A stretch of DNA of 52,575 bases from an uncultured Clostridia bacterium (GTDB lineage: Bacteria; Bacillota; Clostridia; Peptostreptococcales; Anaerovoracaceae), in NCBI GenBank assembly GCA_947302715.1, contig CAMYVY010000016.1, positions 1 through 52,575 of the forward strand, read 5' to 3'. Made by a program: the position numbers and the translations under genes. The notes below the pieces were generated by a model. The model had not been told where the DNA came from, did not search any database, and saw nothing but the letters and a program-made list of their open reading frames with translations. Positions 10,001-17,473 of the stretch are shown in pieces. Position 1 is the stretch's first letter. Every line of letters begins with the position of its first letter.

Positions 10001-10089
10001 TTACTTCAATCGTATGTCTTATGGTGCTTTCCGCCATTTGGTGGGTAATGTCCTTTAGGAGTTTAAAAGCAAGAAATCGCAGACTTTAA
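7024..10089 (+). CDS. secreted class 3 lipase-like surface protein with wall-anchor tail
   Basis: About 1021 residues. A signal peptide (1-36) ends FVALAEE. An alpha/beta-hydrolase core contains the nucleophile elbow GHSRG with Ser217, typical of class 3 lipases and related hydrolases (DUF2974-like). A long helical middle region follows, then a Cys-containing segment (CLNCNHYIEF, CKICGEE), a Pro-Thr-Asn-Glu repeat stalk (about 872-934), and a tail with the sortase-like motif ARTGD, a hydrophobic helix and basic residues. This suggests attachment to the cell wall by a sortase accepting a non-LPXTG signal. ATG 7024 has AGAGGGA upstream and begins the signal peptide. The hydrolase call is good; the substrate is unknown. 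Confidence 0.8.
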   Translation: MRVLHNTSKRLLSVLLIIAMLFSAFPFVALAEETDSSFVTEGSFQFASKEYFNKQLHDTFTFREDCFMRSSYLGCCHLVELSAQVAISSDGWYGPEEDMYEVDHSDHGHNLKNMLKEMGFENISLNTYYTSETLDDSAACGLGTKKINAFGKEYTLLAVIPRGDGYKREWAGNMNVGAGDYHIGFKDARDEILRFVKNYIEENNITGDLKIWTVGHSRGAALANMLGGFFAGTGNDYFGEDVSISPEDVYCYTFATPRTIKAGVSKDELFSVSGPRGGRYEALDTPGEAWTYAAGGTVDPEAVEYSGIKNYPLTYDLIASLPPSYWGFTYFGSVLPVDAGGCVGAEDMLAELANISPYAYEKFLSGGDYRNFKWKTFDFPSLSIVNDENAVDTESVETFMSQRVQGLIKTVPDNQSYSDEGYQDTLNAVAGLYGLLHASFTGGIEINVQDYIKPLAFIYLSYAADRLIEEGRAESEVQGIAVALADLITFVAGEPVNANETTVDELFYILSKYISDHEGEPVYETAFSSISGIIPDEYKLLISGAFGEFYPSDDEDYMPTLEESLAAFIKACAYGADPKSGMGSTPNLSDPKEVRKTLYSLLTLASFFMENAPDFAKLIGMTDFAIDGSATLSDFTSGVLELLMTEKDEEGNIVDTYSSINDAADKNLVKALDMFLGDTIENTKSIYGEQYYLDTMDYLNQAKQNAPLLRELATYFLFYSEGESFSTASSLRNALSLAGNLWIIPISHFNEVYIAWTRAARKSECLNCNHYIEFKEAVPATCKNAGEKAHWILHDDGERYFLDRTLSEEISKEEIVTDKTPHVSGDSIKENITPATRTNAGYYDMVTYCKICGEELSRRRVIIPAEESEDKPTPENPTPENPTPDPENPTPVNPTPDPDKPIPENPTPINPTPENPTPINPTPENPTPVKPTPGTIDDDNSNSGNSSQGSSEKGTNTFETKDNKDTKDTKKDQSLAARTGDTENIEGWTLLLITSIVCLMVLSAIWWVMSFRSLKARNRRL
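9637..9823 (+). repeat. Pro-Thr-Asn-Glu coding repeat (wall-spanning stalk)
   Basis: In-frame degenerate repeats encode NPTPENPTPINPTP-like units between the hydrolase part and the anchor tail of the lipase-like protein. Such stretches commonly span the cell wall. The open antisense frames here are shadows of the repeat. Confidence 0.8.
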
Positions 10090-10180
10090 CCATTTTTTAG
10101 TTGACTGTTTTAGTGTATAATTAACGAGTGACATAAAAAAGTGCTACATAATAGTGAGGCATAAGAAAGGCTAACGAAAG

Positions 10181-11278
10181 ATGATTGAACTAATTCATCT
10201 TGAAAAGAAATATGAAAATGCCACGCCATTAAAGGACGTTAATGCCGTTATAAACGATGGCGATGTGATTTCTATTATAGGACCCTCCGGAACGGGAAAA
10301 TCGACGCTTATTCGATGCATAAATATGTTGGATAAACCGACCGGCGGCAAAATCATCTTTGATGGTGAGGAAATAACAGCGCTGGGTTACGACCTTACAA
10401 AGGCACGTCGTAAAATGGGCATGGTATTCCAGTCGTTTAATCTGTTCGGGCATCTTACGGTCATAGATAATCTGATGCTTGCTCCGATGGATATTCTAAA
10501 CAAATCCAAGCAGGAAGCATATGATACCGGAATCGCACTCTTAAAGCGTGTAGGGCTTGAGGGAAGGGAGTTTCAATATCCCGAGCAACTTTCCGGCGGA
10601 CAGAAGCAGAGGGTGGCAATAGCAAGAACGCTTGCGATGGACCCGGAAGTGATACTCTTGGATGAACCGACAAGCGCCTTGGATCCAACCATGGTCGGAG
10701 AGGTACAGTCCGTAATTCGAGATTTGTCCCAAACCGGAAAGACGATGATGATAGTCACGCATGAAATGAATTTCGCAAGGGCAATCTGCAATCGAGTCTT
10801 TTATATGGATCAAGGCGGAATCTATGAGGATGGAACTCCGGAACAGGTTTTTGATTATCCTGAGAAGGAATTAACCAGGCGCTTCATCAGAAAATTAAAG
10901 GTTCTCGAATTTGAGATTGGTGGTAGCGAATTTGATTTCTTCGGAGCAGGCACCGAAATCGACAAATACTGTTTGCAGAATGACGTTCCTCCGAGAACAA
11001 AATACCGCATACGTCTGGCCTTCGAAGAAATGCTGGAGCAGCAGCTTAAACCTGTATTGGGCAAGGTTCCCGCACGCATTGTTATCGAGTATCAACCGGA
11101 AGAAGAATACACGACCGTAACGGCCGAATATGGTGGAGACAAATACGACCCATCATCAGGTGAGGGAGAATTCTCGTTCAAAATCTTAAAGGCATCGGTT
11201 GAAGATTTGAGCTATGAATATAATCCATATGAAGAATGTTCAAATGTTTTAAGAGCAGTTATAAAGGAAAACCAATAA
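10181..11278 (+). CDS. amino-acid ABC transporter ATPase with C-terminal HATPase-like domain
   Basis: 365 residues. Residues 1-240 are a GlnQ/HisP-type ATPase: Walker [11 protein letters not shown]-loop VFQSFNLF, signature LSGGQKQR, Walker [13 protein letters not shown] and switch His VTHEM. GlnQ proteins normally end near 240-250; here about 115 more residues follow. The tail contains [17 protein letters not shown] and [15 protein letters not shown], resembling the N-box helix and final strands of RsbW-type HATPase kinases, but the usual N-box Asn is replaced and the fit is partial. It probably powers the fused permease at 4081, and the tail may link it to the phosphatase at 2473. It starts an operon with the three genes downstream. 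The ATPase is certain; the tail is inference. Confidence 0.9.
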   Translation: MIELIHLEKKYENATPLKDVNAVINDGDVISIIGPSGTGKSTLIRCINMLDKPTGGKIIFDGEEITALGYDLTKARRKMGMVFQSFNLFGHLTVIDNLMLAPMDILNKSKQEAYDTGIALLKRVGLEGREFQYPEQLSGGQKQRVAIARTLAMDPEVILLDEPTSALDPTMVGEVQSVIRDLSQTGKTMMIVTHEMNFARAICNRVFYMDQGGIYEDGTPEQVFDYPEKELTRRFIRKLKVLEFEIGGSEFDFFGAGTEIDKYCLQNDVPPRTKYRIRLAFEEMLEQQLKPVLGKVPARIVIEYQPEEEYTTVTAEYGGDKYDPSSGEGEFSFKILKASVEDLSYEYNPYEECSNVLRAVIKENQ

Positions 11279-11778
11279 TGACAACAACAGACGAAAACAT
11301 AAAATTAAGGCAATACAGAAATCATCTTGTGACAGGCGGTACTGCGGTTTTAGCCTTCGGAGTTTGGAATGCCATGCGATTGATATTGTATGCGCTAATG
11401 TCTTCCAATTCGGAGGAGTTATTCACTTCACTTCGAGCAGAAGGAATCAGTTCTGTGTATATCGTCTTTATAATAATAATTGTTCTTCTTGTAGCATCAT
11501 CCATAGATTTGATAATTAGAGCCTACGTTGGATTATCGGCAAGAGCCGAAGGCCTGGAAAAGCGCCAGGGCAAGGTGTATCCGGTGTTCGCTGTTATTCT
11601 TGTCATAACCAACTTCCTTTCGATGATCTATGACATTATTCACTATTGGGATGTGTATGAAAACACTTTGAGACTAAGGGGGTCCGTTCTCTTGGATGTG
11701 ATTTCTCTATTTGCATCTGTTCAATTGGTTATATCTATATATCAGGTCAGAAAGATTACAAGGAGTGTGGCGAAATAA
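11278..11778 (+). CDS. small four-helix membrane protein
   Basis: 166 residues. ATG 11278 overlaps the stop of the ATPase gene (TAATG), so translation is probably coupled. Four hydrophobic segments are visible (about 20-42, 62-84, 104-125 and 138-158) with a charged N-terminus. I do not recognise a named family. Being sandwiched between the ATPase and the gene at 11779, it is likely a membrane partner of this operon. Confidence 0.75.
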   Translation: MTTTDENIKLRQYRNHLVTGGTAVLAFGVWNAMRLILYALMSSNSEELFTSLRAEGISSVYIVFIIIIVLLVASSIDLIIRAYVGLSARAEGLEKRQGKVYPVFAVILVITNFLSMIYDIIHYWDVYENTLRLRGSVLLDVISLFASVQLVISIYQVRKITRSVAK

Positions 11779-12996
11779 ATGCAGGAAGATTTTCATTACT
11801 ATGCTACATATTGTGCTGCATATCTCGCGGGTTATAGTCACAAAGAGAGTTTGGATATATCGTACAGTGCTCAGTTTGTGGACTTATGCTCTGTGACTTT
11901 GCTGAAATCAATTGATGCACCCCTTTCCGCAGCGACGACACAGCTGCAACTTGAGATGATGGATGAGGAAGGTGACAGAAGAAGTCTACAGAACATAACG
12001 AGGATTTGGGCGTCGTTTCATTTTTTGCCTAAGGACCTCTATGCAGAACTGGACAATTGGAGAACTAAGAGATACAAGGATAAATACAGATTGATTTGCG
12101 GTCCCAATGGTGAACTTGTTAAAGAAACAGTGGAACTGGCAAAGGGGGGAAGCCTCCAGGCGATTGGAATTGCAATGCATGTTTTGGCGGATACATGGGC
12201 GCATCGCTATTTTGCCGGAACGCCCTCGCTTGTAATAAACAATACGAATTACCACTTCTATGAGATTGTCGATGGTGAGTCCGGAGAGGAAGTGCGCAAG
12301 GTCAACTTCAAGCACAATCCGACTTCTCCCGACGACCTTGAAAATGGCAGATATACGAACAGCCTTTATCAGTCGGATGAGAATTCCATAATGAATCTCG
12401 GACATGGAAGGGCGGGGCACTTCCCCGATTACAGCTTTGCCAAGTATAAATACCTTCCTGCCTGGGGCGAATACAGAGAAATACTTAAGGACAATCCCTC
12501 TGACTATATGATGGCATTCCGTCAAATGATTTACGCGTTAAAATACCTAAAGGGGACAAATTCGGAGTTTAAGCTGGAGGAATACGACGATACGATTTCT
12601 CCTGAAATGGAAAAAGAGATACATGATTTTTTGATTATTAGAAGGCCAACTGCCAGCGACGACTGGCGTGCTCTCGGAGAAAGGCTTTCCGGAGAATCGA
12701 TTCCGGAATTCGATCTTGAGAAGTATCAAGACGAATATAAAGCTGCAGATGAAGAAAATAAGAATGAAACATTCATAGGAAAGTTTGTCTTGGGTGCTCT
12801 TGCTCAAAAGAGCATGGTCACGGCCAAGATATATCAATCGGGAAGCAAGCTTGCAGGTATATCCATCGACTACAAGGAGAATGGATTTAAGGGAATAAAG
12901 GACTTTCAACTCCTCCTAGATGAAATAGGAAAAAACATCGAATCCAACATAAAGAAAGGCAAAACGAAAGAAAAGAAGGCATCAGGAAATGACTAA
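11779..12996 (+). CDS. DUF6765-like protein, possible zinc-dependent phospholipase/nuclease fold
   Basis: 405 residues, beginning MQEDFHYYATYCAAYLAGYS. The opening and the motif HVLADTWAHRYFAG resemble a family annotated DUF6765. The spaced His, Asp and Trp residues recall zinc-dependent phospholipase C or S1/P1 nuclease active sites, where the N-terminal Trp/His region and a later HxxxD coordinate metal. There is no signal peptide, so it would act inside the cell. It follows the membrane gene directly and overlaps the next gene by 8 bases, so it is part of the operon. Function is unproven; the metal-site idea is inference. Confidence 0.65.
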   Translation: MQEDFHYYATYCAAYLAGYSHKESLDISYSAQFVDLCSVTLLKSIDAPLSAATTQLQLEMMDEEGDRRSLQNITRIWASFHFLPKDLYAELDNWRTKRYKDKYRLICGPNGELVKETVELAKGGSLQAIGIAMHVLADTWAHRYFAGTPSLVINNTNYHFYEIVDGESGEEVRKVNFKHNPTSPDDLENGRYTNSLYQSDENSIMNLGHGRAGHFPDYSFAKYKYLPAWGEYREILKDNPSDYMMAFRQMIYALKYLKGTNSEFKLEEYDDTISPEMEKEIHDFLIIRRPTASDDWRALGERLSGESIPEFDLEKYQDEYKAADEENKNETFIGKFVLGALAQKSMVTAKIYQSGSKLAGISIDYKENGFKGIKDFQLLLDEIGKNIESNIKKGKTKEKKASGND

Positions 12997-13528
12997 GATT
13001 CAACGAGCGGGCTACATAATAAATGGACTGTTGATGATCGCCGCCGGCGTTCTGATTGCTGTCTACAGTGAATACGGTTACCAGGTATTAATTGGGCTTT
13101 TGAGTTTGTCATTAGCACTGTCTGGGATAAGAACTCTTGTATATTATTTCACAATGGCAAGAAACATGGTCGGAGGACAAAGCTTGCTCTACAGGGGAGT
13201 CATGATCTTTGACTTTGGTGTTGTTTCGGCGTCGCTCACAAGTGTTCCAAGGTACTATATTATGATTTATCTTCTGGGAGTACACTTGTTTGCCGGTGTG
13301 ATAGAAGTAATGAGAGCCTTTGAAGCCAAGCGCTATGAGGGAGCATCATGGAAACTAAAAATGAGCCATGGTATTGTAAACATACTCCTTGCAATATTTT
13401 GCCTGGTCTTTATTAAATCGACGGACTATGTTATTTATATTTATTGTATAGGACTAGTCTACAGTGGAATAGTCAACACTGTTACGGCATGCCGCAAAGA
13501 CGCAATAGTCTATGTGCAGAGAGTCTAG
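12989..13528 (+). CDS. HdeD/DUF308-like membrane protein
   Basis: 179 residues with six hydrophobic segments arranged as repeated helix pairs, including GYIINGLLMIAAGVLIAV and GIVNILLAIFCLVF. This matches the small DUF308/HdeD membrane family. It overlaps the preceding gene by 8 bases and is the last gene of the 10181-13528 operon. HdeD members are linked to acid stress in enterics, but the role in Firmicutes is unknown. Confidence 0.7.
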   Translation: MTKIQRAGYIINGLLMIAAGVLIAVYSEYGYQVLIGLLSLSLALSGIRTLVYYFTMARNMVGGQSLLYRGVMIFDFGVVSASLTSVPRYYIMIYLLGVHLFAGVIEVMRAFEAKRYEGASWKLKMSHGIVNILLAIFCLVFIKSTDYVIYIYCIGLVYSGIVNTVTACRKDAIVYVQRV

Positions 13529-13552
13529 ATTTTGAAATATTGAATTTGATAT

Positions 13553-14008
13553 ATGAAAACTGATTATGAATTAATGTCAAAACAGATAAGAGAGCTTGCG
13601 GAGATATCAAACAATCCCATTACGATAATGGCGAACGCTGCAGCGCTCCTGTATGAGGGGATGAGCGATATCAACTGGGCAGGCTTTTATATTGTGAAGG
13701 AAGGTTCTTTGATACTTGGACCGTTCCAAGGTAAGGTAGCATGCGTCAGAATAGAAAAGGGGAAGGGCGTATGCGGAACCTCTTGGGCTGAAGACGCGAC
13801 GAAGCTTGTTCCCAATGTCCATGAGTTTCCTGGACATATTGCATGCGACAGTGCATCGAATTCGGAAATAGTTATACCCATCCATAATCAAGGTGAAGTG
13901 GTTGCGGTTCTGGACATAGACAGTCCGCTTTATAATCGCTTTACGGATGAAGACAAGATCGGCTTAGAGAACTTTGCTAAAGTAATTGAGAATATAATTG
14001 GGTTATAA
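13553..14008 (+). CDS. msrC: free methionine-(R)-sulfoxide reductase (GAF domain)
   Basis: 151 residues forming a single GAF domain of the fRMsr (YebR/MsrC) family, which reduces free L-methionine-R-sulfoxide. Family features visible are NWAGFYIV, LGPFQG and the three Cys contexts VACVRI, GVCGTSW and HIACDS that carry the catalytic and resolving cysteines, followed by IPIH and DIDSP. Length matches the family. No clear ribosome binding site precedes ATG 13553; it lies 24 bases after the HdeD-like gene and may be read from the same transcript. It repairs oxidised free methionine in the cytoplasm. Confidence 0.92.
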   Translation: MKTDYELMSKQIRELAEISNNPITIMANAAALLYEGMSDINWAGFYIVKEGSLILGPFQGKVACVRIEKGKGVCGTSWAEDATKLVPNVHEFPGHIACDSASNSEIVIPIHNQGEVVAVLDIDSPLYNRFTDEDKIGLENFAKVIENIIGL

Positions 14009-14019
14009 AGGAGATTCTT

Positions 14020-14052
14020 ATGAAGAAAAGGTTAGTAAAGCAATTCGGATAA
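14020..14052 (+). other. ten-codon ORF with strong ribosome binding site
   Basis: AAAGGAG overlapping the end of msrC is followed by ATG 14020 and MKKRLVKQFG then TAA. The first residues match the start of the lipoprotein at 26660 (MKKRLVAI), so this may be the stub of a deleted lipoprotein gene, or a leader peptide. It is too short to judge. Confidence 0.25.
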
Positions 14053-14094
14053 TCCAATAGAGACTTATAGTTCATAAAGTAAAGGAAGAATTCA

Positions 14095-14853
14095 ATGAAA
14101 AATTACAATAAACCGCTGATAGCTGTTCTACCTTTAGTCGACAAAGATAGGGATAGTTTTTGGATGCTTCCCGGATACTTTGATGGTGTCACAGAGGCAG
14201 GTGGACTTCCCGTCATGCTTTCTCTAACAAGCGATCCTTCGGATATCAAAGAGATTGCCGAGACCTTTGATGGATTCATCTTCACGGGAGGTCCGGATGT
14301 TGCGCCGGAAATCTATGGTGAGGAGATTCAGGTGGACAATCTTGAAACATGCCCGGAGAGAGACGCGATGGAGGTACCTCTTTTAAAGGAAGTCGTAGAA
14401 CTCGATAAACCTGTACTTGGAATCTGCCGAGGCCTCCAGTTCATAAATGCTGTGCTTGGTGGAACTTTATATCAAGACCTTCCTACCCAAAAGGAACCGG
14501 GATCTGAAATCAAAATAAAGCATTCTCAGGAAGCGCCATATGATAAACCCTGTCACGAAGTTCATCTCTTTAAAGACGCTTCCCTCTATAAGCTTCTCTC
14601 CAAACATGAACTGCTTTCCGGAGAGGATGGCGTAAGCCTTAAGGTTAATAGCTGCCACCATCAGGGCATCAAAAAATTGGCCCCCGGGCTTAGACCGATG
14701 GCCCAGTCTCCAGATAACTTAATTGAAGCATTTGAGATGCCTGATAAGGAATTCATCTGGGCGGTTCAATGGCACCCGGAATTCATGCAGAAAGTCGATG
14801 AGGCAAGTAATCGTATCTTCGAGGAATTCATAGAGCATTGCAAAAGGGCTTAA
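14095..14853 (+). CDS. class I glutamine amidotransferase-like hydrolase (peptidase C26)
   Basis: 252 residues of the gamma-glutamyl-gamma-aminobutyrate hydrolase (PuuD-like) family. The nucleophile is in GICRGLQ (C111) and the His-Glu pair in QWHPE (H227, E229). FTGGPDVAPEIYGE and the ERDAMEVPLL segment are also typical. Such enzymes hydrolyse gamma-glutamyl amides in the cytoplasm. The gene stands just before the Cys-cluster gene with a 10-base gap. The exact substrate is not predictable because no putrescine pathway genes are nearby. Confidence 0.88.
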   Translation: MKNYNKPLIAVLPLVDKDRDSFWMLPGYFDGVTEAGGLPVMLSLTSDPSDIKEIAETFDGFIFTGGPDVAPEIYGEEIQVDNLETCPERDAMEVPLLKEVVELDKPVLGICRGLQFINAVLGGTLYQDLPTQKEPGSEIKIKHSQEAPYDKPCHEVHLFKDASLYKLLSKHELLSGEDGVSLKVNSCHHQGIKKLAPGLRPMAQSPDNLIEAFEMPDKEFIWAVQWHPEFMQKVDEASNRIFEEFIEHCKRA

Positions 14854-14863
14854 TAGATAATCG

Positions 14864-15502
14864 ATGATTAAGGGAAGTACAAAGGCAAGAACATATAGAG
14901 CCATATACAGGCTTCTAAACAGGGTGTCGCCTGTCGATTTTGATTGCGGCATCTTATGTGGAGCCTCATGCTGCACAGCCGAGCGAACAACGGCGCAAAC
15001 AAGTGCACAAGAAACTGAGCAAACAACTGAGCATGAATCCTTGGAGGAAGAGAGCACAAAAGCCGAGTCGGAGATGGGAATCTATCTCCTTCCCGGAGAG
15101 GACAAAATCCACGATAAGAAGGACCCTTGGCTAAGCTGGTCTGAGGACAGTACGGATGATTATGATTTTCCAAAGTCGTGGGATGGCAAGGTTTTCTTTG
15201 TTAGATGTGAAGGGCCAAGTAAGTGCAAGAGGGAAATGCGGCCCATGCAATGCAGGACCTTCCCGCTTGCTCCTCACATTGACGAAGAGGGAAATCTCAC
15301 CGTTGTGTATAACGATATGGAACTCCCATACAGGTGTCCGTTGATAGACGACGAGATGCCCCTAAATGACAGCTTTGTTCAGGCGACAAAAACCGTATGG
15401 AAACACCTCATTCGCGACCCTCTCATTTACGACATGGTTAAAGAAGACTCTGATGCCCGTATGGAGGCATTCAGAGAACTCTACGAGAAAATGTTTTATT
15501 AG
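14864..15502 (+). CDS. Cys-cluster (YkgJ-like) metal-binding protein with T/E-rich insertion
   Basis: 212 residues. Conserved features are DCGILCGASCC near the N-terminus, the segment MGIYLLPGE, CEGPSKCKREMRPMQCRTFPLAP and a final RCPL. This matches the CxxxCC zinc/iron-chelating cysteine-cluster type. An insertion rich in Thr, Glu and Ser (about 38-70) separates the first Cys group from MGIYLLPGE; I believe it is absent from typical relatives. It converges with the rubredoxin gene, the two stop codons overlapping by four bases. Its function is unknown; metal binding is inferred from the cysteines. Confidence 0.75.
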   Translation: MIKGSTKARTYRAIYRLLNRVSPVDFDCGILCGASCCTAERTTAQTSAQETEQTTEHESLEEESTKAESEMGIYLLPGEDKIHDKKDPWLSWSEDSTDDYDFPKSWDGKVFFVRCEGPSKCKREMRPMQCRTFPLAPHIDEEGNLTVVYNDMELPYRCPLIDDEMPLNDSFVQATKTVWKHLIRDPLIYDMVKEDSDARMEAFRELYEKMFY

Positions 15503-16113
15503 ATCTTTTCAAAATCCGAAGCAGGGTGCTTGCAGATCGGGCAGATGAAATCTTCCGGAAGTTCTTCTCCTTCGTAGACATAGCCGCAGACCTTGCAGCG
15601 CCATCCGGACTTCGGCGCATCATCTTTTGCTTCTTCCGGCTTTGGCTTGATGTTTGACTGATAGTATTCGTAGGTTGCGGATGCTGTTTCGGATAAGACC
15701 TCCATCTCTGTTGGCTCCGACACGAACAAGGTATGCGACCCCAGGTCAACTTTGTCTTTCACTGAAGCAGCGAAGAATGCGTTTGTTCCCTTTGTCACGT
15801 AATAGAGTCCGCTTTCGGTTCTTGCCACATCGGTAAATCCGTCAAATTTATCAACGTCTTTTCCGGACTGGAACCCGAATCTCTTAAATAGATCAAAGCT
15901 CGCTTCCTGACTCAGGACTGAAAGCGCGAACTTGCCGCTTTCATATATCATGTCGTGAGTGTAGTTGGCTTTGTTTACGCAGATCGTTATCGTGTTTGGA
16001 GTGCTGGCTGCCTGTATTGCAGTATTGATTATGCAACCATTGTCCTTACCGGATGCATTTGCTATAAGAACGAAGAGTCCGTAGCTAAGCTTATACATTG
16101 CTTTGTTATCCAT
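15499..16113 (-). CDS. flavin reductase-rubredoxin fusion (high-molecular-weight rubredoxin)
   Basis: 204 residues. The first ~150 form a flavin-reductase-like FMN domain (MYKLSYGLFVLIA, NTAIQAASTPNTI). A linker rich in Pro, Glu and Lys leads to a C-terminal rubredoxin with CKVCGYVYEGE and CPICKHPASDF, the four iron-binding Cys. These proteins of anaerobes accept electrons from NAD(P)H and pass them to flavodiiron proteins that reduce O2 or NO. The start follows GGAGGTGATG, and a divergent promoter shared with the alcohol dehydrogenase gene lies upstream. The domain content is certain. Confidence 0.92.
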   Translation of the reverse strand: MDNKAMYKLSYGLFVLIANASGKDNGCIINTAIQAASTPNTITICVNKANYTHDMIYESGKFALSVLSQEASFDLFKRFGFQSGKDVDKFDGFTDVARTESGLYYVTKGTNAFFAASVKDKVDLGSHTLFVSEPTEMEVLSETASATYEYYQSNIKPKPEEAKDDAPKSGWRCKVCGYVYEGEELPEDFICPICKHPASDFEKI

Positions 16114-16154
16114 GTTTCATCACCTCCATGTTTCTATTTTGAGCTTATACCAAC

Positions 16155-16199
16155 ATTTTAGTAAAGCTAATTGCTTGCGTCAACAAAATGTTGTACTAT
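16155..16199. promoter_or_regulatory. overlapping divergent promoters with central palindrome
   Basis: Plus strand: TTGCTT (16171-16176), 17-bp spacer, TACTAT (16194-16199), reading toward the alcohol dehydrogenase. Minus strand: TTGACG (16183-16178), 17-bp spacer, TAAAAT (16160-16155), reading toward the rubredoxin gene. The palindrome CAACAAAATGTTG (16181-16193) fills the plus spacer and touches the minus -35; a half-like copy CAACATTTTA (16151-16160) covers the minus -10. One regulator could control both genes. Confidence 0.6.
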
Positions 16200-16265
16200 T
16201 TAATACGGATTTAGTGATAAAGAAGGACGATTGAACACAGGACAATTGAACATTAGGAGGAAAGT

Positions 16266-17417
16266 ATGGCGAATAAATTCAGAATACCTGAGGTCACTTA
16301 TATAGGCGAAGGCGCTCTTGATGCTGCGGAGCAGGAAATAATAGCGCTTGGTAAAAAGGCATTTATAGTATCCGGAAAATCCATGATTAAGCAGGGACAT
16401 GTCGGAACGCTTACGAATATGCTGGATAGAAACGGAATAGGAAGTGTAGTTTTTTCGGAGATTCCAGGAGAACCAACGGACAAGATGATTGAAGAAGGAT
16501 ACGCACTCTATAAGGAAGAGGATTGCGACTTCATAATCGGAATAGGTGGCGGAAGCCCGCTCGACTCCGCGAAGGCAATCGGAATACTTGCAACGAGCGG
16601 CGGCAAAATCTCCGACTATAACGGCAAGGTCATTACGGAGAAACTTCCGCCCCTCGTCGAAATTCCTTCGACTGCAGGGACGGGATCCGAGGTGACTCCA
16701 TTTACCATAATCACCGATACCGAGCACGATATAAAGATGCTTTTGAAAGGGGATCCGCTCATGCCGAAGGTGGCGGTGGTCGATCCGCTCTTCTCGATGG
16801 AAACACCGAAGAATGTAACAGTTGCAACGGGTCTGGACGCTCTTACTCATGCGGTAGAAGCATATACATCTAAGAAGGCATTTCCGGAGAGCGACCTATT
16901 TGCAGTGTCGGCGGTTAAGCGAATCTTCGAATTTCTCCCGCAAGCAGTGAGTGACGGTACGAACAAGGTCGCCAGAGAGGAGATGGCGATTGCTGCATAT
17001 GAAGCAGGAATCAGTTTTGGCAATTCGTCAGTAACCGTGGTTCACGGAATGAGTAGACCAATCGGAGCACTTTTCCATGTTCCGCATGGAATATCGAATG
17101 CGATGCTTTTAAAGGAATGCCTTACCTATGTCGCAGATGGCGCATATGAAAGGTTTGCAAGTCTCGGAAGGGCAATCGGAGCAGCGGAAGATTCCGATAC
17201 CGATGAAGCAGCGACGGGTAAATTCATAAATGCGATAGCCGAGCTATGCAAATTCTGCGAGGTTCCGACCTTGGCCGAATATGGAATTGACAGAGACGAA
17301 TTCTTTAATAACATGGACAAGATGGCTCAGGATGCGCTTGATAGCGGAAGCCCGGGAAATACCAGAAAGCCACTTGCCAAAGAAGATATATTGCAGATTT
17401 ACAAAAATCTGTGGTGA
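16266..17417 (+). CDS. iron-containing alcohol dehydrogenase
   Basis: 383 residues, the usual length of the group III iron-activated dehydrogenases (1,3-propanediol/butanol dehydrogenase type). Visible are the NAD(P)-binding GGGSPLDSAKAIG, the segment PSTAGTGSEVT, and the metal-binding DALTHAVEAY and VHGMSRPIGALFHVPHG regions with Asp and His ligands. It interconverts aldehydes and alcohols in the cytoplasm, disposing of reducing equivalents in fermentation. ATG 16266 follows AGGAGG. It is transcribed away from the rubredoxin gene from a shared control region, so redox-linked regulation is plausible. Confidence 0.93.
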   Translation: MANKFRIPEVTYIGEGALDAAEQEIIALGKKAFIVSGKSMIKQGHVGTLTNMLDRNGIGSVVFSEIPGEPTDKMIEEGYALYKEEDCDFIIGIGGGSPLDSAKAIGILATSGGKISDYNGKVITEKLPPLVEIPSTAGTGSEVTPFTIITDTEHDIKMLLKGDPLMPKVAVVDPLFSMETPKNVTVATGLDALTHAVEAYTSKKAFPESDLFAVSAVKRIFEFLPQAVSDGTNKVAREEMAIAAYEAGISFGNSSVTVVHGMSRPIGALFHVPHGISNAMLLKECLTYVADGAYERFASLGRAIGAAEDSDTDEAATGKFINAIAELCKFCEVPTLAEYGIDRDEFFNNMDKMAQDALDSGSPGNTRKPLAKEDILQIYKNLW

Positions 17418-17473
17418 AAAACAGTAATGAAGAATTGTAAGAAAGAATTGTAGAAAAGGTTGATAGTTGATGT

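Noticed and set aside
9564..10037. Val/Gly/Phe-rich minus-strand open frame
   Set aside because: It mirrors the Pro-Thr coding repeat of the lipase-like protein and has no SD.
10101..10121. Promoter TTGACT/TATAAT before the transporter ATPase gene
   Set aside because: The two hexamers are only 9 bp apart, too close to function together; a TATAAT alone is weak evidence.
16181..16193. Rex binding site
   Set aside because: CAACAAAATGTTG lacks the TTGTGAAA-type half-sites of Rex; the regulator is left open.
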